Made by a program: the position numbers and the translations under genes. Positions 1-11,492 of a DNA stretch of 64,000 bases are shown here, in pieces; within the stretch, counting starts at the first letter, position 1; each line of letters opens with the position of its first letter. The stretch covers positions 8,184,001 to 8,248,000 of the forward strand of contig OZ017803.1 in assembly GCA_963969395.1 (NCBI GenBank), given 5' to 3'. This DNA comes from Pseudoscleropodium purum (taxonomy: Eukaryota > Streptophyta > Bryopsida > Hypnales > Brachytheciaceae). The notes under the pieces are model-generated. The model searched no databases and was not told the origin of the DNA. It worked only from the letters and a program-made list of their open reading frames with translations.

Positions 1-788
1 TGACAATTTCAGCTATCTTTGACCATTGATTGTGGAGAAATTCTCCATATAGGTGCCTAAATTTAAAAATCTATCATATTTTGGATCATGTTAGAAATGT
101 CTCCTAAAAATTTAAAGTCAAAAAATAACATGGAACACATCCAAAAAAATATTGCAATGCAAAAGTGTCCAAAAGTTCACAATGCCTCATGCAATTTTTT
201 GAGCAAGTTTTCCACCACATAAATTTAAAACTCAAAAATCCACACAGTGGATTGAAAGATATAATATGCCTTTACAATCTCCAAAAAACAAATTTGTAAA
301 AAAACAAAAAATACTATTACCTATGAAATTTAGAAGCACTGTGTGAATAATGGAATATGGCTTTGGGCATGGCATGGAAAAAGGGTCAAAGTGTGTTCCC
401 AATATGTTCCTAGTCTGTTCTAATCATTGGGAGCTCTAAGTTACCTAGAACTTCCAATGGAGAACTATAACAATTTAAAACTATAAACCCTTCATCATGG
501 AACATGTTGCCCTCCCTTTAGGCTCCCCTTGTGCTCCATGTTGCTGCCCTGCATAGTCAAGGTAGATTCCCTTGCCTGCAACTGCCCAATGAACTGAAAT
601 TTTCACAAAAATGCTCATAACTTCTAAACCATAAGTAAGAATTCTATGAAATTTATATGCATGAAAATCTTGTGAGAAACTACACACTTACAAAAATTTT
701 GAAAAAATCATGTTGAATATTAAGATTGAATGAGCTTCCCCAAAACCCAAGTGTCCCCCAAGAGGACACTTGGGACTTTAGGGATTAA
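1..788. repeat. Left-truncated repeat ending in TTTAGGGATTAA
   Basis: AT-rich sequence without a credible gene. Its right edge, TTTAGGGATTAA, matches the terminus shared by the TTAA-bounded elements elsewhere in the window. Just inside that edge is a perfect 11-bp stem (746-756 with 764-774) around a 7-base loop. The left end lies outside the window. The segment around 340-480 loosely resembles the short element remnants at 41,100-41,223 and 46,518-46,642. Calling it an element end is inference. Confidence 0.35.
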
Positions 789-1349
789 AGGCTGATCGAA
801 CTTTTTTTATACGTTTGCATGAATACAAATAATTTTAGCTCATTTTTCAAAGAAAAAAAAATGAATGCCTAATGTAACACAAGTGGTTTCATATTTTTTG
901 AAGCATTTCTAAATTAGTTATGAATTTTCAAAGATTTCTATAGTAGGTACCTATTTGTGTCCATCGGTCTCCCAAAATCTGTCCCCTTGCAACTTCTAAA
1001 GCGATATCTGAACCATGGAGGAAATGATTGGCTCTTCGAATAAAATCAATAAAATTTTCTTGATTCATTCAATAGCAACAGTGGTCCATTTAAAGATCAC
1101 CTTCCATCCATTTCACAATAAGCTATGGGGTGGTTGCAAGGAGAGGGTTGCAATTACAACCTCTTACCTTATAATTTAGCTAGGTTGGCTTTTTCTCAAG
1201 ATTCTAAGAAGAAGTAAGCTTAGAGTATATGATTTCTTTTGATGACTTTCACATATCTAAAGATCCATGTATCAAGAATTGGCAAAATATTCATGAAATT
1301 GCCAAAAACCAACACTTTTTATTTTAAAAAAAAACTATTATAAAGGGCT
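789..1349. other. AT-rich intergenic DNA
   Basis: No gene, RNA gene or clear repeat seen. Short open stretches here show no codon structure or recognisable motif. Confidence 0.5.
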
Positions 1350-2130
1350 ATTAATCAAATTTCATTCATTTTTTAGAATTTATAATTGTAGAATTGTATT
1401 GGTGATTGGTGATAGGGTTGTATATAGAAGTTGGGGGATTGTGGACAAATGTATGTGTGAGTACAAAGCTTGCAAAATGGAGCAAAATATACTTTTTCAC
1501 AATTGCCCCTAAAATATTGACAACATGTAGCTTTGTTGGGCTTTTGAGACCCGCAGCTCTAAATTATGTTGCAAGGAAGATTCAAGGACTTTAGATTTGA
1601 GTGGGGAATCAAGTAAGGAAGGAGTATGCAAATATTCAAAAAAAATGTTATTGCCATCTTCTTGTTTAAGTTTGGATCTAAAAAATAAAAATAAAAATAG
1701 ACATTTTTTTCAATAATTAAATCTTCATAAAAATTAGATTTCCAAAATTTTTGTTTGCTTCCCTAATCTAACAAAAAAATGAGGAAGAAAAAACTAAAAT
1801 CTAATACTTCATTTTAGATGCCCAAATTTCTCCAAAGACCTTTAAGGTTTAACTCCAAGAAAAAATTAGTTGCAAAAATCTTACTACAAAAAGAGCCAAA
1901 CATTATTGAGGAACAATGAATTCTTCCAACTTGAAATGAGAAAATGCTACAATCTTGCAATCTCTAAAGTTAAAGTTTCTAAAAGAATTTCCATGCCTTT
2001 CCACAATAGCCAAATATATTTTTGTATGGTTGAAATTTGAAAAGAAAACTTTTTCCTTTATTATTTCCACTCAATATATTGGAAATTTTTTCTTTTTTTC
2101 CAACAAATAAAATTGCATTGGAAACTTTAA
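1350..2130 (+). repeat. Dispersed repeat R2, copy a
   Basis: Shares long imperfect blocks, in the same order and orientation, with 7,690-8,300. Examples are the blocks around TTTTTTAGAATTT, CACAATTGCC, CTTTGTTGGGCTTTTGAGA and GAATTCTTCCAACTTGAAA. Non-coding, with many stops in all frames. Its superfamily is unknown and no terminal structure could be defined. Confidence 0.6.
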
Positions 2131-2921
2131 TCAACAATTGCATTGGTTGTCTAACTTTTCAATCCATTCCCAAACTACGGGGATGGGGGGAGGCACTATG
2201 AAAAAATATAAGAACTACATGTAATAAAATAAAGGGTCTAATATATTCATTGTACATGAAATTTCTAAACAAACTTTATGTATTATAGGATGTTTGTTCA
2301 AGAGTGTAAAACATGATTATATGTAATATAGGGTTATGTATAATACCATAGAATTATGTGAACAATACATATAAAATATTTTATATATAAAAGCATATTA
2401 GGAAGAAAAAAAGGTTATACAGGTTCTAAAATTATAAATGAAAATGAAAAATCTACTTTTCTATTTTGGACATAGTACTTTACCAATGACTTCAATTTAG
2501 CTCTAGTGTACATATCCAATAAAGTACTCCATATCCAATGTGTGATATTCAAAGTTTAGGGTCTAATTACTGAATTGAATTGCCAATGAGAAGCACGGGA
2601 CAGAAAATACAATGACCTCATATGAAATTGTGACTTCTAAAATGTGTTTTTAAACGCAAACATGGTTTTTATTTAGTACTTGGATTTGTTATTATATAGC
2701 ATTCATCATTTTTATTTTTATTTCCTTATTTTTTTCCTTCTACATATGTGTTTTGAGCAGCACTAACAAACTTGTTATGCACTTTGACAATTCCAAAGTA
2801 ATAGTCAGAAAATTATTTATAAGTATTATAGGGTAAAAAATTCAAACAAGAAATTATAAATACTAATAGAAAGCCCAAAAATACTAACATTCACCATTAT
2901 TTTTAAAACACCGTATTTTAT
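2131..2921. other. AT-rich intergenic DNA
   Basis: Nothing supportable seen: low-complexity A/T runs and no reading frame of note. Confidence 0.5.
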
Positions 2922-3174
2922 AATATGCCACTTTTAACTACTTTTGGACTATTTATTGAATTATGGACTATACCTCAACAAATCTCTTGATGTTAACATC
3001 AAGAGATCTCTTGATGATTGTATAGATTTCTTGATGTTTGTATAGATCTCTGAATGTTTTTGACTAATCTCCTGATATTTTGGATTATCTCCTAATGAAC
3101 ATTTTTTTTCCTTGTAGTCACTATTATTAATTTTGGACTTTCAAAAGTCAAAAAGTAGTTAAATGTGGCATTAA
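2922..3174. mobile_element. MITE with about 28-bp inverted ends and a palindromic core
   Basis: The left end (about 2,922-2,950, core ATGCCACTTTTAACTACTTT) is the imperfect reverse complement of the right end (about 3,145-3,174). The interior is a degenerate short repeat around ATCTCTTGATG and includes a perfect 26-bp palindrome at 2,982-3,007 centred on GTTAAC. It is too small to code. The target duplication is unclear, so the superfamily is not assigned. Confidence 0.65.
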
Positions 3175-3860
3175 TCCAATTTTATTAGTTAAATAGCCCC
3201 CATAATATAGGAAGTTACTACAATCCATTGCATTTTTAAAGAGGGAATGTCCCCCATGGCCAAATTGAACCCCTTGAAAACGAATCATAAACTACAATAC
3301 ATCACTCTCAACTTTGAAAAATTCCACAAGGTGGAGTTTTACTCAAAATTTGATGAAACTACCACTATTGGATTTATAATACAATCTATTTCTTAGCAAT
3401 AATTTCTTTTGGAAAAAAATTCAAAATTTGAGAATGGCTAACTCAAAATAGAGGAAAAACAACCACTAGATGGTAACTTGGATCACTACCGGAATAAAGT
3501 GACGGGGCAAGTGATGTGAATTCTTTGACTATCTCCTCAACAAAAAACCCTTCCAAAACCACTAATGCTAAGGTTCATGGGTACTCCTAAAAAGTGCACT
3601 TGCCTAAAACTACCATCATCACTTTGGGTACATCTCAATAATCAATATGTATATATGTTGAAGAAAGAAACAATTTGTGAACCTTTACACCATAAACTTT
3701 GAGCCTTCCTAACTTTTACACACATGATCCAAATGCTACGTTCTTTGATGCGTTGGAACATCCTCTCAACAACTCTCTAGAAAATCATTGAAAATTTGAC
3801 CATTATAATAATAGTAACTAGTCACATTAGCCAAAAGTGGTGGTTTTAAAGATACCCACC
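3175..3860. other. AT-rich intergenic DNA
   Basis: No gene or defined repeat recognised between the MITE and the first TTAA element. Confidence 0.45.
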
Positions 3861-4794
3861 TTAACCCCTAAAATTCCATGACTATGTATTCACCAAAAAC
3901 GCTCCAAAACTGTCATTTCTAGTACAACTACTAAATTCTTGTAAAAAAAACAATTTTTGACACATATAACCGTAGGATCTTGTAGTATGATGAATTAAAA
4001 ACATGTGGTAAAAATTTCAGAGAATTCCACCGCGTGGATCATAAGATATAAGCATTCAAATTCACCAAAACCATTTTTTCAACCCTGCAAAAACCAGACA
4101 GTTGCACTTCACAAGCTCACTTTTCTATGAAAAAATGAACAAAATGGTAGTGCTTCTTTGGATTATTTTTCCTAGACAGCTTGGTCAAATTCTATAAAAC
4201 TTTTAGATCATTTGGAATAGTACAACATATAGGAAAAAAATTGTAAGTAGGTAGTAGTAGAGAATGATTCAAAATACTAAATTATTAAGAATTGAAATAT
4301 GAAATTGAAAAATGTCAATCCTCATGGTTGAAATGTTGTAATAAAAAATTTACATCCTAGGATTTTACTTTTCTTCAAAAGAATTGAAAATTAGGTAAGA
4401 TAAAGGATTTCAAAGTTTATTTTAGAGTAGGAAATCCATAATTACCCACAAACAAAAAAATCCTCATAACTTTTGACTCGTTCATCAAAATGAAATGATT
4501 CAAAATTCTCCTTGTATATATAAGTCTAGAAAATCAATTTCAAATTTTGGTTTTTGAAAAAAATGTTTTTTTTTTAATCTGCCCAAACTGCCAGTTATGA
4601 AAAAAAGTAACATATTAGGCTACAACTTTTGACTCCTATTTCCAAATGTCATGAAATTTGTTGCATATGAAAGATATTCCTTGTCCACACCTTCCACTAC
4701 AATTGCAGCCTAAAATATGCAAATTTGTGGTCACAATGGCCTACCCAAAATTTCTATACAACCAAAAAATGCAGACCAGTTCTTAAGGGGTTAA
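3861..4794 (+). mobile_element. TTAA-bounded element, family T1, copy 1
   Basis: Begins TTAACCCCTAAA and ends with AAGGGGTTAA. This is one of at least seven copies of about 0.91-0.95 kb (excluding nested inserts) in this window, in both orientations. Shared internal landmarks in order are CATTTCTAGTACAA, GGATCTTGTAGTATG, AACATATAGGAAAA, TAGAGAATGATTC and CATAACTTTTGACTC. Non-coding. It shares its right TTAA with copy 2, which starts at 4,791 in opposite orientation. A TTAA target and CCC-type inverted ends are features of piggyBac and Sola3 transposons; the assignment is inference. Confidence 0.75.
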
Positions 4795-6485
4795 CCCCTA
4801 AAGGACTAACTTGCTAATTTAGGCAACATAGTGATTTTGAGCATACTATTGTGATTGCCAATCCTGGGGATGCAACTCCCATATTATATGGCCCTATTTA
4901 TAATTATTGATAATGCATTTTAGTCCAATCTCAAGCAATATAATTTATTTTCATATAGAAATTTTTTGTAGCTCTTTTAACAAGGAATTCAAAAAAGTAA
5001 TTATATATATGAAATGAGTATTTTCGAAGACAATAATGGCATAAAAACCTAATTATGTGAGTTTTTTTATTATATGTATCATTGGCCAAGCTACCTTACT
5101 TTGGAGGTTTTCTAATAATAATTTAATTTTAATTGGAAGAAACTTTTTGAATAAATTTTTTAAAACTATGCATAAGTGTTTTAATTCTTCATATATATCT
5201 TGAGTTTTTTTCTAATATGTATAGAATTCAACATTTTCTACATTTAATTTATTTTTAATTTGGTCTTCACCAAACTTTGATATAATTTTTACGAAAGCTA
5301 CCTTTTAAGCCTTTTTAATGCCAATGACTCCTGCATATAATACAAGAGTTGGTACCCAAGTTGCCAATCAGCATATATTTGGTCCAAACTTTGATAGAAA
5401 GTAAGTAGTATGTTTATTTATTGTGTGAGAAAAAATTCATGACATTTAAATACAACATTAAAAAATTATGGCTTGAAATGCTATTTTTTTTTGTAAAAGG
5501 GCAATCAAAGCAAATCATAACAAATTACTTTTTTGAGAAACAAAAATTTGAAAATAGTTTTCTAGAGTTACATATACATGGAAAGCTTTAAATCATTGCA
5601 TTTTGATTAATGAATCAAAAGTTAAGAGGATTTTTTGTTTGTAGGTAGTTAAAGATTCTCTACTCTAAAATAAACTTTAAAGTCCTTTATTTTACTCAAT
5701 TTTCAATATTTTTGAAAAAAATAAAACCTTAGGATGTATATTGTCTATAAAAAAAATTTAACTATTGGAATTAGCATTTTTCAATTCCATAATTAAATTT
5801 TTAACAATTGAAGGTTGCTATTATGTGTGCATAAGAATGTAAGCCCATGATCTTTGAATACTATACACCTATATTATAGGTTTATAAACTATAGAAACCG
5901 TCTATAATTATAGGATATATATATTACAAATATCCATATTATAAGTGTTTTTTATATATACACCTTCTATAGAGTGTGGTATGTATATTATAGGTACCTA
6001 CATTGTAGATTCCATGCTCACAAGCTCACATTCTTAGGCTCACATACTAGCACCGTTGCTTAACAACTTAGTATTTTGAATCTTTCTCTACCATTGCCTA
6101 CTTACTATTTTTTTTCCTATATGTTGTACAATTCCAAATGATTTGAAAATTTTCAAGAATATGGTCAACTTTCTAGGAAAAAGAATCCAAACAAGAAACA
6201 CCATTTTAGACATTTTTTTCATTGAAAAGTGAGCTTATGAAGTGTAGCTGCTATGTTTTTTGCAGGGCCAAAAAAATGATTTATGTGAATTAAAATGCTG
6301 ACATCTGCCAATCCACATGGCGAAATTCTCTGAAATTTTTCCATATCTTCTCAAACCATTCTACTATAAGATCCTACGGTTACATGTATCAAAAAAAATT
6401 TAAGAAAAAATTGATACTTGTCCTAGAAATGGCAGTTTGGGGGTATTTTTGGTTAAAACATAGTCAAAAAACTTAAAGGAGTTAA
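4791..6485 (-). mobile_element. TTAA-bounded element, family T1, copy 2 (reversed)
   Basis: Reads TTAACCCCTAAAGG at its left edge and AAAGGAGTTAA at its right edge. The interior is the reverse complement of copy 1, for example around 5,560-5,720 and 6,070-6,480. It is longer than its relatives because of a 250-bp insertion (5,810-6,059) and extra AT-rich sequence around 4,900-5,450. Head-to-head with copy 1 across a single TTAA. Confidence 0.7.
5810..6059. mobile_element. MITE nested in T1 copy 2, 9-bp target duplication
   Basis: The ends are imperfect inverted repeats of about 30 bp: left core TATGTGTGCATAAGAATGT, and on the opposite strand at the right edge TATGTGAGCCTAAGAATGT. The flanks TTAACAATT (5,801-5,809) and TTAACAACT (6,060-6,068) match at 8 of 9 positions. 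The undisturbed site in other T1 copies carries one such stretch. Non-coding and very AT-rich. A 9-bp duplication with long inverted ends suggests a Mutator-type MITE (inference). Confidence 0.7.
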
Positions 6486-6739
6486 TAAGTGGTAATGTTA
6501 AACTGGGCAACCACTGATGCTTATGCTGACTACACTCAGTAGCCCATCATCACCCAACTGATGTACAATTTTGGAATTGACCGTTATCAATTATTTGATA
6601 ACCCTCTCTAGTCCTGCAGGAGCCAAAAAAGAAAAAGAAAAAAGCCTTTCCCTCCAGCTAACTTAAGTTAAGTTAGTTGAATTTTCTAAAGTCTCTAAAG
6701 AAGAGGTAGAGAATTTTGTCTTTTTTGGTGACTTTTAGA
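6486..6739. other. Short spacer between T1 elements
   Basis: No gene seen; AT-rich with one purine run near 6,622-6,640. Confidence 0.45.
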
Positions 6740-7675
6740 TTAACCTCTTAAGCTTCATGACTGTGTTTTTAGAGGAAACATTCGAAAACTGTCATTTTTA
6801 GTACAAGTATCAAATTTTTGAGAAAAAACTTTTATTGATATATGTAATCATTGGATCTTGTAGTATTCTGACTTGAAAACATATGGTGAGAATTTCAGAA
6901 ATTATCACTACATAGATTGCAAGATATAAGCATTCATTCAAGTTAATTGAAATGATTTTTCTGGCCTTGCAAAAAGCAGGACAAATGCACTTCACAAGCT
7001 CACTTTTCTATGAAAGAGTGTCCAAATTGGTGGTGCTTCTTTAGATTCTTTTTCCTGGACAAGTTGGGCACATGCTTGAAATTTTTTAGATCATTTGAAA
7101 TTGTACAACATATAGGAAAAAATAGTGAGTAGATAGTAGTAGAGAATGATTTAAAATACAAAATCGTTAAGAATTTTATTATGAAATTGAAAAATGCTAA
7201 TTCTAATGGTTGCAATGTTGTAACAAATAGTCTACATCCTATAATTTTATTTTTTCTAGAAATATTGAAAATTGAGCAAGATAAAGGACTTCAACATTTA
7301 TTTTAGAGTAGAAAATCCATAATTGCCCGCAAATGAAAATCTTCATAACTTTTGACTCATTGATCAAAATGAAATGATTCAAATTTTTTCACATACATAT
7401 AACTTTAGAAAACCAATTTCAAATTTTTGTTTATGAAAAAAGTATTTTTTTCTTATATGCTTGGATTGCCCATTTACAAAAGAAAAGTAACATATTAGGC
7501 CATAACTTTTGACTCATATGTTCAATGGTCATGAAATTTAGTGTATATGAAAGATGTTCCTCATTCTCACTTTCGATTAAATTTTGGGTCAAAAATATGG
7601 AAATCTCCAATCACATACACTTGACCAAAATAACTTTGTAGCCAAAAAAATACATGATGGTCATTTAGGGGTTAA
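6740..7675 (+). mobile_element. TTAA-bounded element, family T1, copy 3
   Basis: Starts TTAACCTCTTAAG (one end diverged) and ends CATTTAGGGGTTAA. It is colinear with copy 1 over its whole length, including the TAGTACAAGTATC, GATCTTGTAGTAT and CATATAGGAAAAAAT landmarks. Non-coding. Confidence 0.75.
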
Positions 7676-7689
7676 TAAAATTTTGTCCA

Positions 7690-8300
7690 TTTTTTAGAAT
7701 TTGTAATAGCCAAGGTTGTATGAAAAACCTTAGGTTTGAAGACAAAGCTTACAACTTCACGGAACAAACTGTTTGTTATTCACAATTGCCTAAAATTTGA
7801 CAATATATCATAACTTTGTTGGACTTTTGAGATTCATAACTTTAAGAATTCCTTTGCAAGAAAGATTTAGGGACATCAGATTTGAGTATGGCCTCAAGTT
7901 AAGAAGAAGTATGCAAATTTTCAAAGCAAACTGATGTTGCCCTCCTCATGCTTGAGGTGGCCCCCCTCCCAAAAATAAACGCATCATTTTTTTTTCAATC
8001 ATTATTAATGTATCAAGCACTGGAAAAAAATGAATTCTTCTAACTTCAAACAAGAAAACATTATAGTACTACAATCTCTAAAGTTTGAAAAAGAATTTCC
8101 ACTCCTTCCCACAATATCCAAATACAGTTGTGCACCTAGAAATTAAAGAAAAACTTATCCCTTTATCATTTTCGTTGAATGCTTTAAAAACTTCTTTTTT
8201 TCTTTTACATTTTTTTCTTTTTCTTTTTCTGTCTTTCTCCTTCTTTTTTTTTCTTTTTTTTCCCACATTTTTAAAACAATTGAAACGGAATGCACTAGAA
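7690..8300 (+). repeat. Dispersed repeat R2, copy b
   Basis: Imperfect direct repeat of 1,350-2,130, with internal insertions and deletions between the copies. Contains a T/C-rich tract near 8,195-8,265. No coding potential is convincing: the short open frames in this tract come from low-complexity sequence. Confidence 0.55.
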
Positions 8301-8574
8301 ACTTTGAATTCTTTCACAATTTTCATTCATCCGAACCGAGTGTTTTCTTGTCCTTTAGGAGTTAACTTATTATTAAGTTACTGGCAGTAAGAAATGCATC
8401 AAACTTACTGACGATGGAATTGACTGGATGAGGGCTCACTTGGTGAATTTCAGGGGGAGTTACTGCAACCCATGATTTACCTGCCTGCCAACCAGCTTTA
8501 CAGTTGGGTTGGGTTGGGGGGTACTATGCACTTGAAGTTATCTCTTCAAAGGTTTGACACCACCACCCTTAACA
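8301..8574. other. Intergenic DNA before the minisatellite
   Basis: No gene or repeat recognised. Confidence 0.4.
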
Positions 8575-9135
8575 ATGCCGCCCCCTCATGTACTTGTGGT
8601 GTACATTTCCCCCTCTGAAATGTACCCCATGGGAACATGAGTATGGGACCGGCCCATTACCACCATCACTTTCCTCAATTTCACCCTCATATACATGTGG
8701 TGTACATTTCCCCCTTTAAAATGTAATCCCGTGGGAATATGAGGTTGGAACCAACCCATTACCATCAACACCCTTCTCAATGCCACCCTCAAAAGTATAT
8801 TTCTCCCCTTTGAAATGTATCCTATGGAAACATGAGGTTGAAACCAACCGATTACCACGACCACCCTTCTCAATTCTATCCTCATCTATTTGTGGTGTAC
8901 ATTTTTTCTTTGAAATGTATCCCATGGGAACATGGAGTTGGAACCATCCCATTACCACAACCACCCTTCTCAATTTTGCCCTCTTGTATTTGTGGTGTAC
9001 AATACATTTTCCCTATGAAATATACCACATGGGAACATGAAGTTGGTACAAGCTCATTATTTACCACCACCCTCTTTAATTCAACCTGCATGTATATGTA
9101 TACATTTTTCCTTCTAAAATGTATCCCATTCGGGG
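8575..9135 (+). repeat. Minisatellite, about 110-118-bp unit, about 5 copies
   Basis: Each unit runs GTGGTGTACATTT, then GAAATGTATCCCATGGGAAC, ATGAG-TTGGAACCAACCC, ATTACCACCACC and CCTTCTCAATT, and then repeats. Adjacent units differ by substitutions and small indels. Frames on both strands stay partly open only because the unit repeats. The array resumes at 9,414 after a foldback insertion. Confidence 0.85.
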
Positions 9136-9413
9136 AGATTTGAGGCCTCTAGAGGGCCGTTTGAGTTCTGTTCCCAAAAGTGTTCTTGATACTGCTAAAT
9201 GTTGTCAAGCTAGTAATAAAAAAATTATTATTATTATTATTAAAAGTTTGGTCTTGAAATGCAAAAAAAAATCTAAATTAATTGATTATTATGATTAATA
9301 ATAATAATAATGACATAGCGCTCTCTTGACCACATCATATTTGCATTTTTGTAGCAATTTTAGCAATCACAAGGGTTGATAACTTGTAGTCTTCCAGAGG
9401 CCCCAAATTTCTT
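9136..9413. mobile_element. Foldback-type MITE inserted in the minisatellite
   Basis: The outer ends are inverted: GAGATTTGAGGCCTCTAGAG on the left, and on the opposite strand at the right GAAATTTGGGGCCTCTGGAA. Inside, a TTATTATTATTATTA tract on the left is mirrored by TAATAATAATAATAA on the right, so the whole piece can fold. It separates the array from one further array unit (9,414-9,570). No clear target duplication. Confidence 0.65.
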
Positions 9414-9570
9414 TTAATACATGGAGAACATGAGATTGTAACTAGCCCATTACCACCACCACTTTGACTTTTCAATTCCACCTTCATGTACTTGTAGTGG
9501 TGTACAATACATTTTCTCTTCAGATATGTATTCCATGGATACATGATATTGGAATTGAGAAGGGTTGAGG
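9414..9570 (+). repeat. Detached minisatellite unit
   Basis: One more, diverged copy of the 110-118-bp unit in the same orientation as the main array. It contains CCCATTACCACCACCAC, TTCAATTCCACC and TAGTGGTGTACAATACATTT. Confidence 0.75.
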
Positions 9571-11442
9571 TAATATGTTGGTTCACCTTAACTTAATGGT
9601 GCTCAATTTCCTTGAGTGAGCATATGATTTCAATTGTTTTTCTTCTCATTTTCTTTTCTTTTGTTCTTTCTCTCAAATAGAAATGTTAAAACTATAGCCT
9701 CTCATTAACCATTCCTTCAATTAAAAATAACAACATCTAAAATTGTATAAGTTATGTTTTTAATATAGTTTCTATTATTGAATTGCAAAAATTTACTATA
9801 TTAGAATCTTTGCATGGGCATTGAATACTTGGAGAAGTACATGAAAAACAAATAACTATGCAATGAGAGGCTTTGTCCTTATAAGGTAGTCTTTTGAATA
9901 ATGTCCTACCCAAACTCCCCCACACATAGCTTATGTCAATGCAAAACCTCCTCCCCTTTGATCAAAGTTATAAATTTGAAAGTAAGTTTCTTGTATATCC
10001 TTTGTCAATGCTCCCTCAAACCTCTTTTTTATTGCCATCTAAAATGCATATGATAATAGGGAGTTCTATAACATAGTGATCACTTAGCATTGCATACAAT
10101 AGTGACATTTTTAAAGAGCTTAGGATTGCTTTAGAAAGGTAAGTTGCACTAATATGGGATATAATTGATAATCTTGCAAAGAACATCTTGAATAGAGGTT
10201 CATTAAGATATTTGTTTGATGTTCATTACTTCATTGTATCTCATTGTACCTCAAATGTTGTAAGACTTGTAATATCCATCCAACTATATTTAACACCACA
10301 ATCCTTTTCACACTTATTCGAGTAATTGATATTGTATTTCAATAGTAAAAATGGGATTTATGTAGATTAAAGAGATGACCCACAATCAAGAAGAAACACT
10401 ATTAGTTTAATTGGTTGAGTGAATCTTTTCACGGTCATATCCTCACTTTAAGTAAAACAATGGCATCTATATTATTGGCTAAAATATAAGTATTATAAAT
10501 ACAAGGACCTAGAGTGAAAAATGGATATTTCTAATTTCATCACTTGAATTTTAAATATATTTTATTCATATGTTCTATAAAATGGCATGCAAAGAGAATT
10601 TGCAATCTCCTTTAACTCTCAACAAGGTCCACCAAAAGTTTAAAAAATTTGATAATGGAAACCAAGTTAAAATGTTTATTTTAAGCCATTTGTGGTGAAA
10701 TTCCTTTATTGTTTGTATTTAATTTTTATAATATAATAAAGCATAATAATAAGAATAGTAAATTAGGTAAGTTGATTCACATAGATTTGATAACAAACTT
10801 AAAAGATGTGATACTACAAAAGGGCATTTGCATAGAATGGAGCACTAGTTTTTATGTTGCAATGCACTACTTCTCAATGTTTATAGGATTTCCAAACTCT
10901 CAAGACATCACTTATTAAATTGTAACTTATAATTTTGCAAGACAATATTTATATAAATAGAATTTTTTATGGTTTATTGAAAAAAAATTTAAATTAAAAA
11001 AAAAGAAAAAAAGATTGTTGAAATGAGTCGTTTAAAAAAAGCTCAATTATTGTTACATTGCCTCAATGCACTAAAAAATTTAAGAAGATTCAAAAACAAG
11101 GAAAGTTATGAATGAAATTTTTAATTACAAAATTATTCACTAGATGAATATGTCAAACTAAATTACTTCATTACAAAATTATTCATTAGATTTTCATATC
11201 TATTTTTTAATAAACAATTTTTTCCATGTTAATCTTTTTCATTTCATTGATTATTTCTCTTTATTAAAATCTATTTAGATGATTTGAACTTTTGAATATG
11301 GTTTTCCACGGTGGTTTTGAATGAAAGTCTATAGGTGGTTTTAATAATGAAATTTCAAATATAGAATTGATAATTGAATTTCCTTAACCATCAAAGTCGA
11401 TTGTCATTGTTTGGTCAATGATTGTTAAATGAGAGGTTTCAA

Positions 11443-11492
<50 letters not shown>

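Noticed and set aside
3861..4794. T1 elements as solo LTRs
   Set aside because: They lack TG...CA ends and a 5-bp duplication. Their ends are inverted (CCCCTAAA/TTTAGGGG) beside TTAA, which fits a DNA transposon.
6810..7215. Similar short frames (about 60-70 codons) recurring in several T1 copies
   Set aside because: The frames vary in strand and extent between copies and stops interrupt them. The likeness is explained by DNA similarity of the elements.
8085..8390. Overlapping open frames on both strands near 8.1-8.4 kb
   Set aside because: They come from a T/C-rich low-complexity tract (runs of Phe/Leu or Lys) within repeat R2, with no protein-like composition.
8586..9143. Several 70-100-codon frames across the minisatellite
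   Set aside because: They repeat with the 110-118-bp unit in several frames and both strands. They reflect the repeat, not a gene.
11446..11490. TA-rich stretches as CRISPR-like or origin-like repeats
   Set aside because: Simple dinucleotide microsatellites with no spacers or conserved repeat units. No CRISPR array exists in the window.
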